In this document: positions 7,211-15,558 of the stretch, piece by piece
Position numbering within the stretch: the stretch's first letter is position 1
Layout of the letters: each line of letters opens with the position of its first letter
Assembly: GCA_036154955.1 (NCBI GenBank)
Contig: JAYZWL010000135.1
Location: forward strand, 124,001 to 188,000
Source: Albimonas sp036154955
Lineage (GTDB): Bacteria > Pseudomonadota > Alphaproteobacteria > Rhodobacterales > Rhodobacteraceae
Direction: 5' to 3'
DNA length: 64,000 bases
The notes under the pieces: generated by a model
What the model was told of the DNA's origin: nothing
Databases searched by the model: none
The model's input: the letters and a program-made list of their open reading frames with translations, nothing else
Position numbers and translations under genes: made by a program

Positions 7211-9466
7211 TCAACGCTTGTTGAGCTCGCTTCTGTCCTGCGGCGGCGTCGGCCTGCCGCCGTCCGATCCGCCGCCCCCGCCGCTTCCCCCGAACAGGCG
7301 CGCGACCCCCGCCAGCACGCCGCCCAGCGCATCGCCCACGCTGTCGGCCGCCGCGCGGATCGCGGCGGGCGCGTCGGCGTCGCGGACGGCGACGGCGTCG
7401 GATCCCGCCCCGCTTGCCTCGGGCGAGACTTCGGTGTCAAGGGGACGGATCGGCAGATTGACGTGAAGGTCGGCCATGACCTCGCGCCATATCTCCGCGG
7501 GAAGGCCGCCGCCGGTCACGCCGGCCAGCGGCGTGTTGTCGTCATAGCCCATCCAGACCCCGGTCACGTAGTCGGCGGTGAAGCCGATGAACCAGGCGTC
7601 TCGGGCGGCCTGGGTGGTGCCGGTCTTGCCCGCCGCCGGCCGGTCGCCGAGGCTCGCCCGCCGTCCGGTGCCGGCCTGGATCACCTGGGTCATCATCCCG
7701 GTCAGCCGCCGCGCCGTGCGCTCCGACATCGCGGTCAGGCCCGGGGCGGGGACATGGGTCATCAGCGGCTGGTCGTCGCCGCGCAGGCTGACCTTGAGAA
7801 TGCCGTAGGGCTCGGCCCGCCGGCCATGATCGGCGATGGTCGCATAGACGCCGGTCATGTCCAGCAGCGTCGCCTCAGACGTGCCCAGCGCGATCGCGGG
7901 CCCGGGCGCGAGCGGCGAGGTCACGCCCATGGCGCGGGCCATGTCGCGCACCTGGGGCAGGCCGGTATCCACCGCCAGCCGCACGGCGACGGTGTTGACC
8001 GACTTCGCCAGCGCCTCGGTCAGGGTCAGGGTCCCGAAGCGTTCGTTCCTGTAGTTCTGGGGGCTCCAGCCCTTGATGGTGATCGGCTCGTCCCGCATCC
8101 GGTCGGCGGGAGAGCGTCCCGCCTCCAGCGCCGCGGCGTAGACGATGGGCTTGAAGGCCGAGCCGGTCTGGCGCAGGGCCTGGGTGGCGCGGTTGAACTG
8201 GCCGCCGGCGCCCGTCACCTCCCGCCCGCCGACGATGGCGCGCACCGCGCCGTCGGGGCTCATCACCACCACGGCGGCCTGGGCGTCGGAGCCCTCGCGC
8301 ACCTTCTCGTCGAACACGCGGGCGAGCGCCGCCTCCGCCACCTTCTGCACCCGACGGTCGAAGGTGGTGCGGATGGTCACGTCCTCGGTGGTGTCGCGGG
8401 TCAGCCAGCCGGGGCCGGAGGTCATCAGCCAGTCGGCGAAGCCGCCGCCGGCCCGGTCCTCCGCCGCCTTGGACAGGGCGGCGGGATGGGCCCGGGCCTG
8501 CGCGGCCTGGGCGGCGGTCAGGTAGCCCTGGTCCTCCATCAGCCCCACGATCAGCGTCGCGCGCGCCCGGCTCTGCTGCAGGTCCGAGGTGGGCGCGTAG
8601 CGCGAGGGGGCCTTGAGCAGCCCGGCCAGCATCGCCGCCTCGGCCGGGTTCACCTGCCGGGCGGACTTGCCGAAATAGCGTTGCGAGGCGGCCTCGAACC
8701 CATAGGCGCCGGCCCCGAGATAGACCCGGTTGAGATAGATCGAGAGGATCTCGTCCTTGGTGTATTTCAGCTCCATGGCCATCGCCATGGGCAGTTCCTT
8801 CAGCTTGCGCTCGACCGAACGCTCGTTGGTCAGGAACACGTTTTTCGCGGTCTGCTGGGTGAGGGTGGAGCCGCCCTGCACCAGCCCGCCGGCCGCGATG
8901 TTGGCGGCCATGGCGCGGGCGAGGCCGATCGGGTCCACGCCCCAATGGTCGAAATAGCGCCGGTCCTCGGTGGCGACGACGGCGTGGATCAGGTGGGGCG
9001 ACATCTCGGAGGCGCGAAGGGCGCCGCCGAACTGGTCGCCGCGCCAGGCGAAGACCTCGCCGTCGGTGTCGAGCAGCGTGACCGAGCCATGCGCCCGCCC
9101 GTCCAGCAGGTCGGAGGCGGGCGGCAGGCTCTGGTGGAACCAGGCCACCGAGGCGCCGAGCACGATCAGCAGGCCGAGCGCGAGGCGCGAGCCGACCAGC
9201 CAGGTCCAGCGGGCGACGAACAGGATCAGGCCGCGCGCCGCGCGGTCGATCCAGCCCATGCCGCCGCGACCGCCGCCGCGCCCGCTTCCGCCGCGCTTGC
9301 GCGCCGCCTGGGGCGCGCGGCGGGTTCCGGGCTTCGCGCCGGTCCTGCCGGCGACCGTGCGGGACGACGCGGGCTTGCGCCCCCCGCCTGACGAAGCGGG
9401 AGAGGACGCGCCGCGTCGGGTGGCCGGCGGCTCGCGCCGACCCTGATCTTTTCCTTTTCGCGCCAC
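7211..9466 (-). CDS. Class A penicillin-binding protein (bifunctional peptidoglycan synthase, PBP1A family)
   Basis: 751 residues. Basic low-complexity cytoplasmic tail 1-70, one membrane anchor about 92-110, glycosyltransferase family 51 domain with catalytic EDRRYFDH (Glu167), QGGSTLTQQ and KELPMAMAMELKYTK, then a transpeptidase domain with SAFK (Ser436-Lys439), SVN (489-491) and KTG (614-616). All catalytic motifs are intact. It polymerises and crosslinks glycan strands on the periplasmic side. The C-terminal 70 residues are Gly/Asp/Ala-rich. It is transcribed divergently from glnK. Confidence 0.96.
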   Translation of the reverse strand: MARKGKDQGRREPPATRRGASSPASSGGGRKPASSRTVAGRTGAKPGTRRAPQAARKRGGSGRGGGRGGMGWIDRAARGLILFVARWTWLVGSRLALGLLIVLGASVAWFHQSLPPASDLLDGRAHGSVTLLDTDGEVFAWRGDQFGGALRASEMSPHLIHAVVATEDRRYFDHWGVDPIGLARAMAANIAAGGLVQGGSTLTQQTAKNVFLTNERSVERKLKELPMAMAMELKYTKDEILSIYLNRVYLGAGAYGFEAASQRYFGKSARQVNPAEAAMLAGLLKAPSRYAPTSDLQQSRARATLIVGLMEDQGYLTAAQAAQARAHPAALSKAAEDRAGGGFADWLMTSGPGWLTRDTTEDVTIRTTFDRRVQKVAEAALARVFDEKVREGSDAQAAVVVMSPDGAVRAIVGGREVTGAGGQFNRATQALRQTGSAFKPIVYAAALEAGRSPADRMRDEPITIKGWSPQNYRNERFGTLTLTEALAKSVNTVAVRLAVDTGLPQVRDMARAMGVTSPLAPGPAIALGTSEATLLDMTGVYATIADHGRRAEPYGILKVSLRGDDQPLMTHVPAPGLTAMSERTARRLTGMMTQVIQAGTGRRASLGDRPAAGKTGTTQAARDAWFIGFTADYVTGVWMGYDDNTPLAGVTGGGLPAEIWREVMADLHVNLPIRPLDTEVSPEASGAGSDAVAVRDADAPAAIRAAADSVGDALGGVLAGVARLFGGSGGGGGSDGGRPTPPQDRSELNKR

Positions 9467-9899
9467 GCCCCCGGTCTCTTCTGACTTGCGTTGGACCCGC
9501 CTGCTCGTGCGGGCTGTGACGACACCAGACTAGCCTAATGGGGCGAGGATGTGGAGAGCGGCCGGCGATGCGGCGCCGGTCCCGCTGCGGCGCCCGCTCA
9601 GGTCGCGCACAAGTCGCGCTCAATTCATGCGAATGAATCGCGCAAGGGGTGTGCCGATTTTTTAGGCGCCGTTTGCGGCCGCTTCGGCCTGCCGCTACGG
9701 CGCGGCCGGCCGCCGGGCCGGTCGGACGCGCCGCGCGCGCCGCAGCCTCGCCGCCGCCGGGCGCGTCCGCTGCCCGAAAGCGGCCGGACCGTGGGCGGAC
9801 CGTGGGCGGACCGGGCGACGCCTGCGCCCAGCGGATAACGCCGCCGTGAGCCCGCCTCCCGCGCCGCGCCCGACCCGAAACCGGCCCGAAGCGCGCCCG

Positions 9900-9932
9900 C
9901 CGTCCCCCGCGGCGCGCCGCCGCGGGGGACGG
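9900..9932. repeat. 15-bp perfect palindrome upstream of the glnK promoter
   Basis: CCGTCCCCCGCGGCG, 3-nt spacer, then its exact reverse complement. It ends 25 bp before the sigma-54 -24 element. It could be a terminator stem for leftward or rightward readthrough, a cruciform, or a protein-binding site; no T-run follows on either strand. Confidence 0.6.
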
Positions 9933-9956
9933 CGGGCGGAACCGGCCGGCGCGAAG

Positions 9957-9973
9957 TTGGCACGGCCCTTGAA
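9957..9973 (+). promoter_or_regulatory. Sigma-54 promoter of glnK-amtB
   Basis: TTGGCACG-GCCC-TTGAA matches the sigma-54 consensus TGGCACG-N4-TTGCW in every position except A for C in the -12 element. The predicted start lies about 12 nt downstream, giving a leader of roughly 38 nt before glnK. Nitrogen-limitation control through NtrBC is the expected regulation of glnK-amtB. Confidence 0.75.
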
Positions 9974-10020
9974 TAACAGGGGGCGATGCAACCGCACACA
10001 ATCCGGAACGGGGACGCAGG

Positions 10021-10359
10021 ATGAAGCTGATCATCGCCGTCATAAAGCCCTTCAAGCTCGAAGAGGTCCGCGAAGCGCTGACCTCCGCGGGCGTGCAGGG
10101 TCTCATGGTCTCGGAGGTCAAGGGTTACGGGCGCCAGTCCGGCCACACCGAGATCTATCGCGGCGCCGAATACGTCGTGAACTTCGTGCCGAAGATCAAA
10201 CTCGAGATCGTCGTGCCCGACGCGGCCGTCGACAAGACCGTGGAGACCATCGCCTCCACCGCCAAGACCGGCAAGATCGGCGACGGCAAGATCTTCGTGC
10301 TGGACGTCGAGCAGGCGCTGCGCGTGCGCACCGGCGAGACCGGCGAAGACGCGCTCTGA
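10021..10359 (+). CDS. glnK: PII nitrogen regulatory protein
   Basis: 112 residues, the standard PII length. MKLIIAVIKPFKLEEVREAL start, T-loop GRQSGHTEIYRGAEY with the uridylylation site Tyr51, and the C-terminal GKIGDGKIFVLDVEQALRVRTGE signature of the B/C loops. PII senses ATP/ADP and 2-oxoglutarate and, as GlnK, blocks AmtB. It lies 33 bp upstream of amtB and behind a sigma-54 promoter, so GlnK rather than GlnB is the better name. Confidence 0.96.
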   Translation: MKLIIAVIKPFKLEEVREALTSAGVQGLMVSEVKGYGRQSGHTEIYRGAEYVVNFVPKIKLEIVVPDAAVDKTVETIASTAKTGKIGDGKIFVLDVEQALRVRTGETGEDAL

Positions 10360-10392
10360 GCCCAGCCAACGCATAAAGAGGGATCGAAAGAC

Positions 10393-11766
10393 ATGAACCG
10401 TATCTTTCTGAAATCCGCGGGACTGGCGCTCGGCGCCACCGCGCTGCTGGCGCTGCCCGCGCTGGCGCAGGATGCCGAGGCGCCGGATCCGGCCGCCGTG
10501 TCCGAACAGACCGTGTTCATCTTCAACACGCTGCTGTTCCTGGTCGCCGGCTTCCTGGTCATGTTCATGGCCGCGGGCTTCGCCATGCTCGAAGCGGGCC
10601 TGGTGCGCACCAAGAACGTCACCATGCAGCTGACCAAGAACGTGGCGCTGTTCGCCATCGCGGCGGTGTTCTACTACCTGATCGGCTACAACCTGATGTA
10701 TCCGCTCGGCTCCTGGTCCATCGGCTCGGATGAGACCGGCGGCTATCTCGGCGCCTTCGGCGTGGCGGTGATGGAAGCGGTGGGCGTCGGCGCCGACGCG
10801 GCCGACGACATCTCCTACGCCACCACCGGCTCGGACTTCTTCTTCCAGCTGATGTTCTGCGCCACCACCGCCTCGATCGTCTCCGGCACGCTCGCCGAGC
10901 GCATCAAGCTGTGGCCGTTCCTGATCTTCACCGTGATCCTGACCGCCTTCATCTACCCGATCCAGGCCTCCTGGAAGTGGGGCGGCGGCTTCCTCGACAG
11001 CCAGTACGGCTTCCTGGACTTCGCCGGTTCGACGGTGGTGCACTCGGTGGGCGGCTGGGCCGCGCTGGCCGGCGCCCTGATCCTCGGGCCGCGCATCGGC
11101 AAGTACAAGGACGGCCGGGTCACGCCCTTCCCGGGCTCCAACCTGCCGCTGGCCACGCTCGGCACCTTCATCCTGTGGCTCGGCTGGTTCGGGTTCAACG
11201 GCGGTTCGCAGCTCGCGCTGGGGTCGGTCGGCGATGCGGCGGACGTGTCCCGCATCTTCGTGAACACCAACACCGCGGCCGCCGGCGGCGCCATCGCGGC
11301 GATGATCCTGACCCAGGTGGTCTACGGCAAGATCGACCTGACCATGGTGCTGAACGGCGCCCTGGCCGGCCTGGTCTCCATCACCGCCGAGCCGCTGACC
11401 CCGACGCTGGGCATGGCCACCATCATCGGCGCCATCGGCGGCGTGATCGTGGTCTTCGCGGTGCCGATGCTGGACCGCATGAAGATCGACGACGTGGTCG
11501 GCGCCATCCCGGTGCACCTGTTCTGCGGCATCTGGGGCACGCTGGCCGTGCTGCTGACCAACTCCGACGCCACCATCGGCGGCCAGGTGATCTCCATCGT
11601 GATCGTGGGCGTGTTCGTCTTCGTGGTCAGCCTCGTCGTCTGGCTGATCCTGAAGACCGTGATGGGCATCCGCGTGTCGGCCGAGGACGAGATCGCCGGT
11701 CTCGACAGCGCCGAGCTGGGCATGGAGGCCTATCCCGAGTTCGGCAAGGGCTCGCAGATCTCCTGA
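10393..11766 (+). CDS. amtB: Ammonium transporter AmtB
   Basis: 457 residues: a cleavable signal sequence (MNRIFLKSAGLALGATALLA, cut near ALAQ-DAE) and eleven predicted TM helices of the Amt family. The pore histidines are in STVVHSVGG and the later PVHLFCGIWG; FNGGSQLALG and GFAMLEAGLVR are further family motifs. It imports ammonium under low nitrogen and is gated by GlnK, whose gene precedes it. A GAGG-like site (AGAGGGATCGAAAGAC) precedes the ATG. Confidence 0.97.
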   Translation: MNRIFLKSAGLALGATALLALPALAQDAEAPDPAAVSEQTVFIFNTLLFLVAGFLVMFMAAGFAMLEAGLVRTKNVTMQLTKNVALFAIAAVFYYLIGYNLMYPLGSWSIGSDETGGYLGAFGVAVMEAVGVGADAADDISYATTGSDFFFQLMFCATTASIVSGTLAERIKLWPFLIFTVILTAFIYPIQASWKWGGGFLDSQYGFLDFAGSTVVHSVGGWAALAGALILGPRIGKYKDGRVTPFPGSNLPLATLGTFILWLGWFGFNGGSQLALGSVGDAADVSRIFVNTNTAAAGGAIAAMILTQVVYGKIDLTMVLNGALAGLVSITAEPLTPTLGMATIIGAIGGVIVVFAVPMLDRMKIDDVVGAIPVHLFCGIWGTLAVLLTNSDATIGGQVISIVIVGVFVFVVSLVVWLILKTVMGIRVSAEDEIAGLDSAELGMEAYPEFGKGSQIS

Positions 11767-11881
11767 TCCGCACGACTTCGGCCCCGGCGCGGCGTCCGCG
11801 CCCGGGCCTCCCATCGGCGGCGGGTCCCTCGCGAGGGTCCCGCCGGTCCTCCCCGGGGCGGCGCCTGTCGCCCTCACTCCA

Positions 11882-11925
11882 AGGCCCGGCCCCCATGTCC
11901 GCATGGAGCCGGGCCTCTTTTTTTT
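11882..11925 (+). terminator. Rho-independent terminator of glnK-amtB
   Basis: Stem AGGCCCGGC / GCCGGGCCT with a 17-nt loop that itself contains CATG-tccg-CATG, followed at once by C and eight T residues (11918-11925). This is the clearest intrinsic terminator in the window. Confidence 0.93.
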
Positions 11926-12029
11926 CGCGCGGGGTCGCCCCGGCCCCGCGGCGCCGTTCCGGGCGTTGACCGGATGGGGCGGGGGCGCGCAGTCTGCCGC
12001 CCCGTGATCCACCGCCCGGAACCCGCGTC

Positions 12030-12707
12030 ATGCCCCTGCCCCGCCCGCGTCTTCGCGTCCTGCTCCGCCGCGCCGCCGCGCTCTGCCTGGCGCTTGCGCC
12101 CGCCCTGCCCGCCGCGGCGGCCGAGGGGGCCGAGGGAGCGTCCTGGGTCGTGGTGGCAGGCGTCGAGGCGGGCGACGCGCTGACCGTGCGGGCCGAGCCC
12201 CGGGGCGAGGCCGCGGCCCTGGGCGCCCTGCCCCCGGGCGCGCTGGCGCTGGCGACGGGAGAGACGGCGCGCAGCTCGGTCCTCTGGTCCCGCGTGGCGA
12301 CGGGCGAGCTTCAGGGCTGGGTGGCCAGCCGCTTCCTCGCCCCGGCCCGCTTCCGCACCCTGGACGACGCCGACCTGCCCGCCGAGGGGATCTGCGCGGG
12401 GGCGGAGCCGTTCTGGTCCGCGCGCTGGGCGGACGGGACCCTGACCCTCGCCGCCCCCGACGCGCCCGACCGCGCCCTGCCGATCACCGCCGTTCCCCGG
12501 GCCGAGGGGCGGGCGTTCGGCGTCATCGAATCCGCCGCCGCCGACGGGCCGCATGTGCTGCTCAGCTACGCGCAGACCCTGTGCGGCGACACGATGAGCG
12601 ACGCGCCGAGCCTTGGAACCGCCCGGCTTTTCGTGATCGAGGGCGGTGAGACCCGCTGGTATTCCGGCTGCTGCCGCCCGCTTCCCGGGGCGCTGGCGGC
12701 CGAATAG
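12030..12707 (+). CDS. Exported SH3-domain protein with a C-terminal GTEPFW-like (COG3650-type) domain
   Basis: 225 residues. Signal peptide 1-31 (cut near AAA-EGA). Residues about 38-105 look like a bacterial SH3 domain (LTVRAEP, GALPPGALALATGE, LQGWVASRFLA). Cys122 starts CAGAEPFWSARW, matching the C-x-G-x-EPFW motif of COG3650-type periplasmic proteins, and the end has LSYAQTLCGDTMSD and YSGCCRP. Likely periplasmic; no enzyme activity is known for this domain pair. It starts about 100 bp past the amtB terminator. Confidence 0.75.
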   Translation: MPLPRPRLRVLLRRAAALCLALAPALPAAAAEGAEGASWVVVAGVEAGDALTVRAEPRGEAAALGALPPGALALATGETARSSVLWSRVATGELQGWVASRFLAPARFRTLDDADLPAEGICAGAEPFWSARWADGTLTLAAPDAPDRALPITAVPRAEGRAFGVIESAAADGPHVLLSYAQTLCGDTMSDAPSLGTARLFVIEGGETRWYSGCCRPLPGALAAE

Positions 12708-12831
12708 GCGCGGGCGCGCGGAAACCTGCGCCGGGGGCCTTGCGACTCCCACGGGGCTTCGCTATGGGAACGGCTCCGAATTCACCTCGCCGAGATGAGG
12801 CGCCCGGCGTGGCGCCGCAGGAGACGCAACG

Positions 12832-12957
12832 ATGAAGATCAAGAACTCGCTGCGGTCCCTGAAGCAGCGCCACGCGGACTGCCGCGTCGTTCGCCGCAAG
12901 GGCCGCGTTTACGTGATCAACAAGACCCAGCGCCGCTTCAAGGCCCGCCAGGGCTGA
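12832..12957 (+). CDS. rpmJ: 50S ribosomal protein L36 (41 residues)
   Basis: MKIKNSLRSLKQRHADCRVV, then RRKGRVYVINKTQRRFKARQG. This is the 41-residue L36 form without the four-ligand zinc ribbon, as is usual in alphaproteobacteria (ykgO-like). AGGAG lies 8 nt before the ATG and a strong terminator follows. L36 is apart from the main ribosomal cluster at 53-64 kb, as expected for this group. Confidence 0.96.
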   Translation: MKIKNSLRSLKQRHADCRVVRRKGRVYVINKTQRRFKARQG

Positions 12958-12998
12958 GGACGCGCGCCGGCCCCGCGGGGCCGGGTCCACGACATCGG

Positions 12999-13032
12999 AA
13001 AGGGCCGCGCCCGGCTGGGGCGCGGCCCTTTT
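12999..13032 (+). terminator. Rho-independent terminator of rpmJ
   Basis: AAAGGGCCGCGCCC, loop ggctg, GGGCGCGGCCCTTTT: a stem of at least 11 GC-rich bp followed by four T residues, 41 nt after the rpmJ stop. Confidence 0.85.
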
Positions 13033-13160
13033 CGCTTGGGCGGCGGCTCGGGGGCGTCGCCGCGACCGGCCGCACAGCACGGACCTCCTCGCGCCCATAA
13101 ACCTTTCGCCAACCCCGCCGGGGCAGACTGCGCCCGGGTGACAGCGAAAGGGGTGAGGCG

Positions 13161-13265
13161 ATGACGATCTTCGCGATGTTCGACATCGATGGCTGGGCGA
13201 GCCGGCTTCTGGACCGGCTGCTGGACGAGACGGGGGAAGCCGACGGCGACGCGATGCAGGGATGA
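13161..13265 (+). CDS. Possible 34-residue small protein
   Basis: ATG ... TGA encoding MTIFAMFDIDGWASRLLDRL, then LDETGEADGDAMQG. It is preceded by AGGGGTGAGGCG, a plausible ribosome-binding site. The peptide would have a short amphipathic helix (DGWASRLLDRLLDE) and a net negative charge. It lies alone between the rpmJ terminator and a convergent ligase gene. No homologue is known to me; it may not be a real gene. Confidence 0.4.
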   Translation: MTIFAMFDIDGWASRLLDRLLDETGEADGDAMQG

Positions 13266-13403
13266 CGCGGGAGGGGCGCGGCGGGCTGCCTTCCCGGTCC
13301 CGGTCCCGACGCGTTCGCCGCAACGACCGACCGCGGACCGTCGCCGCTCGGCGCCTCGCGCCTGAGCGCCGCGCCTCCCGCGCCGCGGCGCCGGCGGGCG
13401 CGT

Positions 13404-13421
13404 CCCGGGTCAAGCCCGGGG
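13404..13421. repeat. Extragenic palindrome, copy 2 (CCCGGG-TCAAG-CCCGGGG)
   Basis: Same TCAAG-centred palindrome as at 6549-6567, again followed by CGC and again between a plus-strand gene and a convergent minus-strand gene. Confidence 0.6.
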
Positions 13422-13469
13422 CGCACGCGCCGCACGGCAGGCCTTCGGTTGGAGACCTCGACCGGACGC

Positions 13470-14714
13470 TCAACCGTAGCTGCGCGCGTCCTCGATGACC
13501 TTGCCGTCGTTGGGCAGGCTGCCGGGCGCCACCAGCTCCACCGCGCCCTTGAGCTTGAGCACGGCGACCACGCTGGCGGCGACCGCTTCGGCGAAGCCCT
13601 CGCCGGCCTCGGTCTCCACCAGCACCTTCATCGCGTCCTGCTCGCCGTCCCGGCTCGCCACCACGCGGGCGCGGACGATCTCGGGATGGCGTTTCACCAG
13701 ATCGGCCACCTGCTCGGGCCGCACGAACATGCCCTTGATCTTCGCGGTCTGGTCGGCGCGGCCCATCCAGCCCTTGATGCGCATGTTGGTGCGCCCGCAG
13801 GGCGAGGCGCCCTCCAGCACCGCCGACATGTCCCCCGTGGCGAAGCGGATCAGCGGGTAGTCGCGGTTGAGCGTGGTCACCACCACCTCGCCGACCTCGC
13901 CCGCCGGGACCGGGTCGCCGGTGCCGGGGCGCACGATCTCCACGATCACGCCCTCGTCGACGATCATGCCCTCGACCGAGCCATCCGCCGCAGGGCTTTC
14001 GTGCGCGATGTTGCCCAGATCCGCGGTGCCGTAGGACTGGAAGCAGGCGATGCCGCGATCCGCGTATTCGGCGCGCAGCGACGGGAACAGCGCCCCGCCC
14101 CCGACCGCAGCCCGCTTCACGGTGGACAGGTCGAGCCCCATCTCGTCGCCCTTGTCGAGGATGATCTTCAGGAAATCCGGCGTGCCCGCATAGGCGGTCA
14201 CCCCGCAATCGGCCATGGCGCGGGCCTGAAGCTCGGTCTGGCCGGTGCCCGCGGGCAGCACCGAGGCGCCCACCGCCGCGGCGCCGTTCTCGAACATCAT
14301 GCCGGCGGGCGTCAGGTGGTAGGAGAAGCAGTTCTGCACCAGGTCCCCCGGCCCGATGCCGATGGCGTTCAGGAACCGCCCGATGCGCCACCAGTCCCGG
14401 CTGGCCCCGCCCGGCTCGTAGATCGGCCCGGGGCTCTGGAACACATGGCGGAAGGCGGTGGGGGCGCCGGCGGCGAAGCCGCCGAAGGGGGGCCGGGCCT
14501 TCTGCTTCTCGCCCAGGTCCGACTTGCGCAGCACCGGCAGCGCGGCCAGCGCGGCGCGCGACGTCACCGCGGCCGGGTCCACCCCCGCCAGATGCGCCGC
14601 CATCGCCGGCGCGACGGCGACGGCATGGGCGATCAGCGCCGGAAGCTCGGCGGCGAGGTCCGCCTCGCGCCGGTCGGCGGAGCGGGTTTCGAGGGCGTCG
14701 AAAAATCCGGTCAT
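13470..14714 (-). CDS. PaaK-like CoA ligase (phenylacetate-CoA ligase family, AMP-forming)
   Basis: 414 residues. Resembles the PaaK branch of the ANL superfamily: SYHLTPAGMMFENGAAAVGA, PAGTGQT, YAGTPDFLKIIL, FQSYGTADLGNIAHES and the hinge region GRADQTAKIKGMFVRPEQ. It is expected to make an acyl-CoA from a carboxylic acid with ATP, but the acid cannot be read from sequence. The ATG at 14714 has GGGAGAG about 10 nt upstream. It is the last gene of a transporter operon that also has a second CoA ligase, which suggests activation of an imported organic acid. Confidence 0.85.
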   Translation of the reverse strand: MTGFFDALETRSADRREADLAAELPALIAHAVAVAPAMAAHLAGVDPAAVTSRAALAALPVLRKSDLGEKQKARPPFGGFAAGAPTAFRHVFQSPGPIYEPGGASRDWWRIGRFLNAIGIGPGDLVQNCFSYHLTPAGMMFENGAAAVGASVLPAGTGQTELQARAMADCGVTAYAGTPDFLKIILDKGDEMGLDLSTVKRAAVGGGALFPSLRAEYADRGIACFQSYGTADLGNIAHESPAADGSVEGMIVDEGVIVEIVRPGTGDPVPAGEVGEVVVTTLNRDYPLIRFATGDMSAVLEGASPCGRTNMRIKGWMGRADQTAKIKGMFVRPEQVADLVKRHPEIVRARVVASRDGEQDAMKVLVETEAGEGFAEAVAASVVAVLKLKGAVELVAPGSLPNDGKVIEDARSYG

Positions 14715-14733
14715 GGCAGGTCTCTCCCTGGAA

Positions 14734-15300
14734 TCACGAGGTCGGGCGCGGCGCATCCGCCCCCCAGGGCGGCGTGAGGCCGAGCGGCCGCTCCATCTGG
14801 AACATGTCGTCCTGGGTCACCCCGTTGCGCGCGAAGCCGAGCCCGAGATAGAGCCGCTCCGCCCGCCGGTTGGCGTTGTTCACGTAGAGGGTCATGCGGG
14901 TCGCCCCCGGCGCCGCAAGCCGCGCCACGGCGGCGGTCAGGCGGATCAGCAGGCGCGACATCCCCGCCCCGCGCCGGGCCGGGTCCATGACCAGAAAGCA
15001 CAGATGCGCGGCGCCGGCGTTGTCGCGCAGGCCGAAATGGGCGAAGGGCGCGCCCTCCGCATCCAGCGCGTAGACGAAAAGCAGGCCGGGGCGGACCAGA
15101 AGCTCCGCCCATTCGTCGGGCGCGAAGGGAAAGCGGGCGAGCGGATGGACGCGCAGCATGTCCTCCGCATCCGTGAACCAGCCGGACAGCGGGTCGAGCG
15201 CGGGGGGCAGATTGCGCCGCCAGGAGAGCCCCTCCGCCGCGCCCTCGGCGGGCAGGTCGGGGACGGGAAAGGCGGCGAGGGCGGGAGAGGGCGCGGACAT
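14734..15300 (-). CDS. GNAT-family N-acetyltransferase
   Basis: 188 residues. The acetyl-CoA-binding motif A reads LCFLVMDPARRGAGMSRLLI (R-x-G-x-G type) and motif B is YVNNANRRAERLYLGLGF. ATG 15300 has AGGAG 9 nt upstream. It starts 258 bp after livF and ends 19 bp before the PaaK-like ligase start, so it belongs to the end of the transporter operon. Substrate unknown; its place beside the ligase hints at modification of the same compound. Confidence 0.8.
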   Translation of the reverse strand: MSAPSPALAAFPVPDLPAEGAAEGLSWRRNLPPALDPLSGWFTDAEDMLRVHPLARFPFAPDEWAELLVRPGLLFVYALDAEGAPFAHFGLRDNAGAAHLCFLVMDPARRGAGMSRLLIRLTAAVARLAAPGATRMTLYVNNANRRAERLYLGLGFARNGVTQDDMFQMERPLGLTPPWGADAPRPTS

Positions 15301-15558
15301 GGCCGGGCTCCTGTGAGGCGCGGGTGGGCCGGCCCGGGCCCGCATATGCGCGGCGGTCCGACGAGGGGCGCGGGGACGGTCTGGCGCGCAGGCGCGCCGC
15401 TCGGTCTTTTCCTGTCAGCCTCGTCGCATCGCGTCGCGCCCGTCCGAAGCCCTCCGCGGCGGGTTCGCCGCGGCCGGGGCCGGGGGCCAGCAAACCGCGC
15501 GCGGCCGCCCCCCGTCAAGCCTGTCGCCGTCAAGCCTGCGACGGCAGGCCCTCGCGCC

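Larger units (their letters stand above)
9467..10020. other. 554-bp divergent intergenic region between the PBP gene and glnK
   Basis: No supported gene. From left to right it contains an AT-rich dyad (ATTCAT-gcga-ATGAAT, 9623-9638), an 11-bp unit ACCGTGGGCGG repeated twice in tandem (9788-9809), the long palindrome at 9900-9932 and the sigma-54 promoter at 9957-9973. The dyad may be an operator; which gene it would serve is unclear. No NtrC-type dyad (TGCACC/GGTGCA) was recognised by eye. Confidence 0.5.

Noticed and set aside
9788..9809. Two tandem copies of ACCGTGGGCGG as a possible iteron or CRISPR-like repeat
   Set aside because: Only two full copies with no spacer; too little to support an origin or array. 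No CRISPR array was seen anywhere.
12832..12957. rpmJ apart from the spc cluster as a relocation event
   Set aside because: In alphaproteobacteria the L36 gene is commonly outside the ribosomal cluster.
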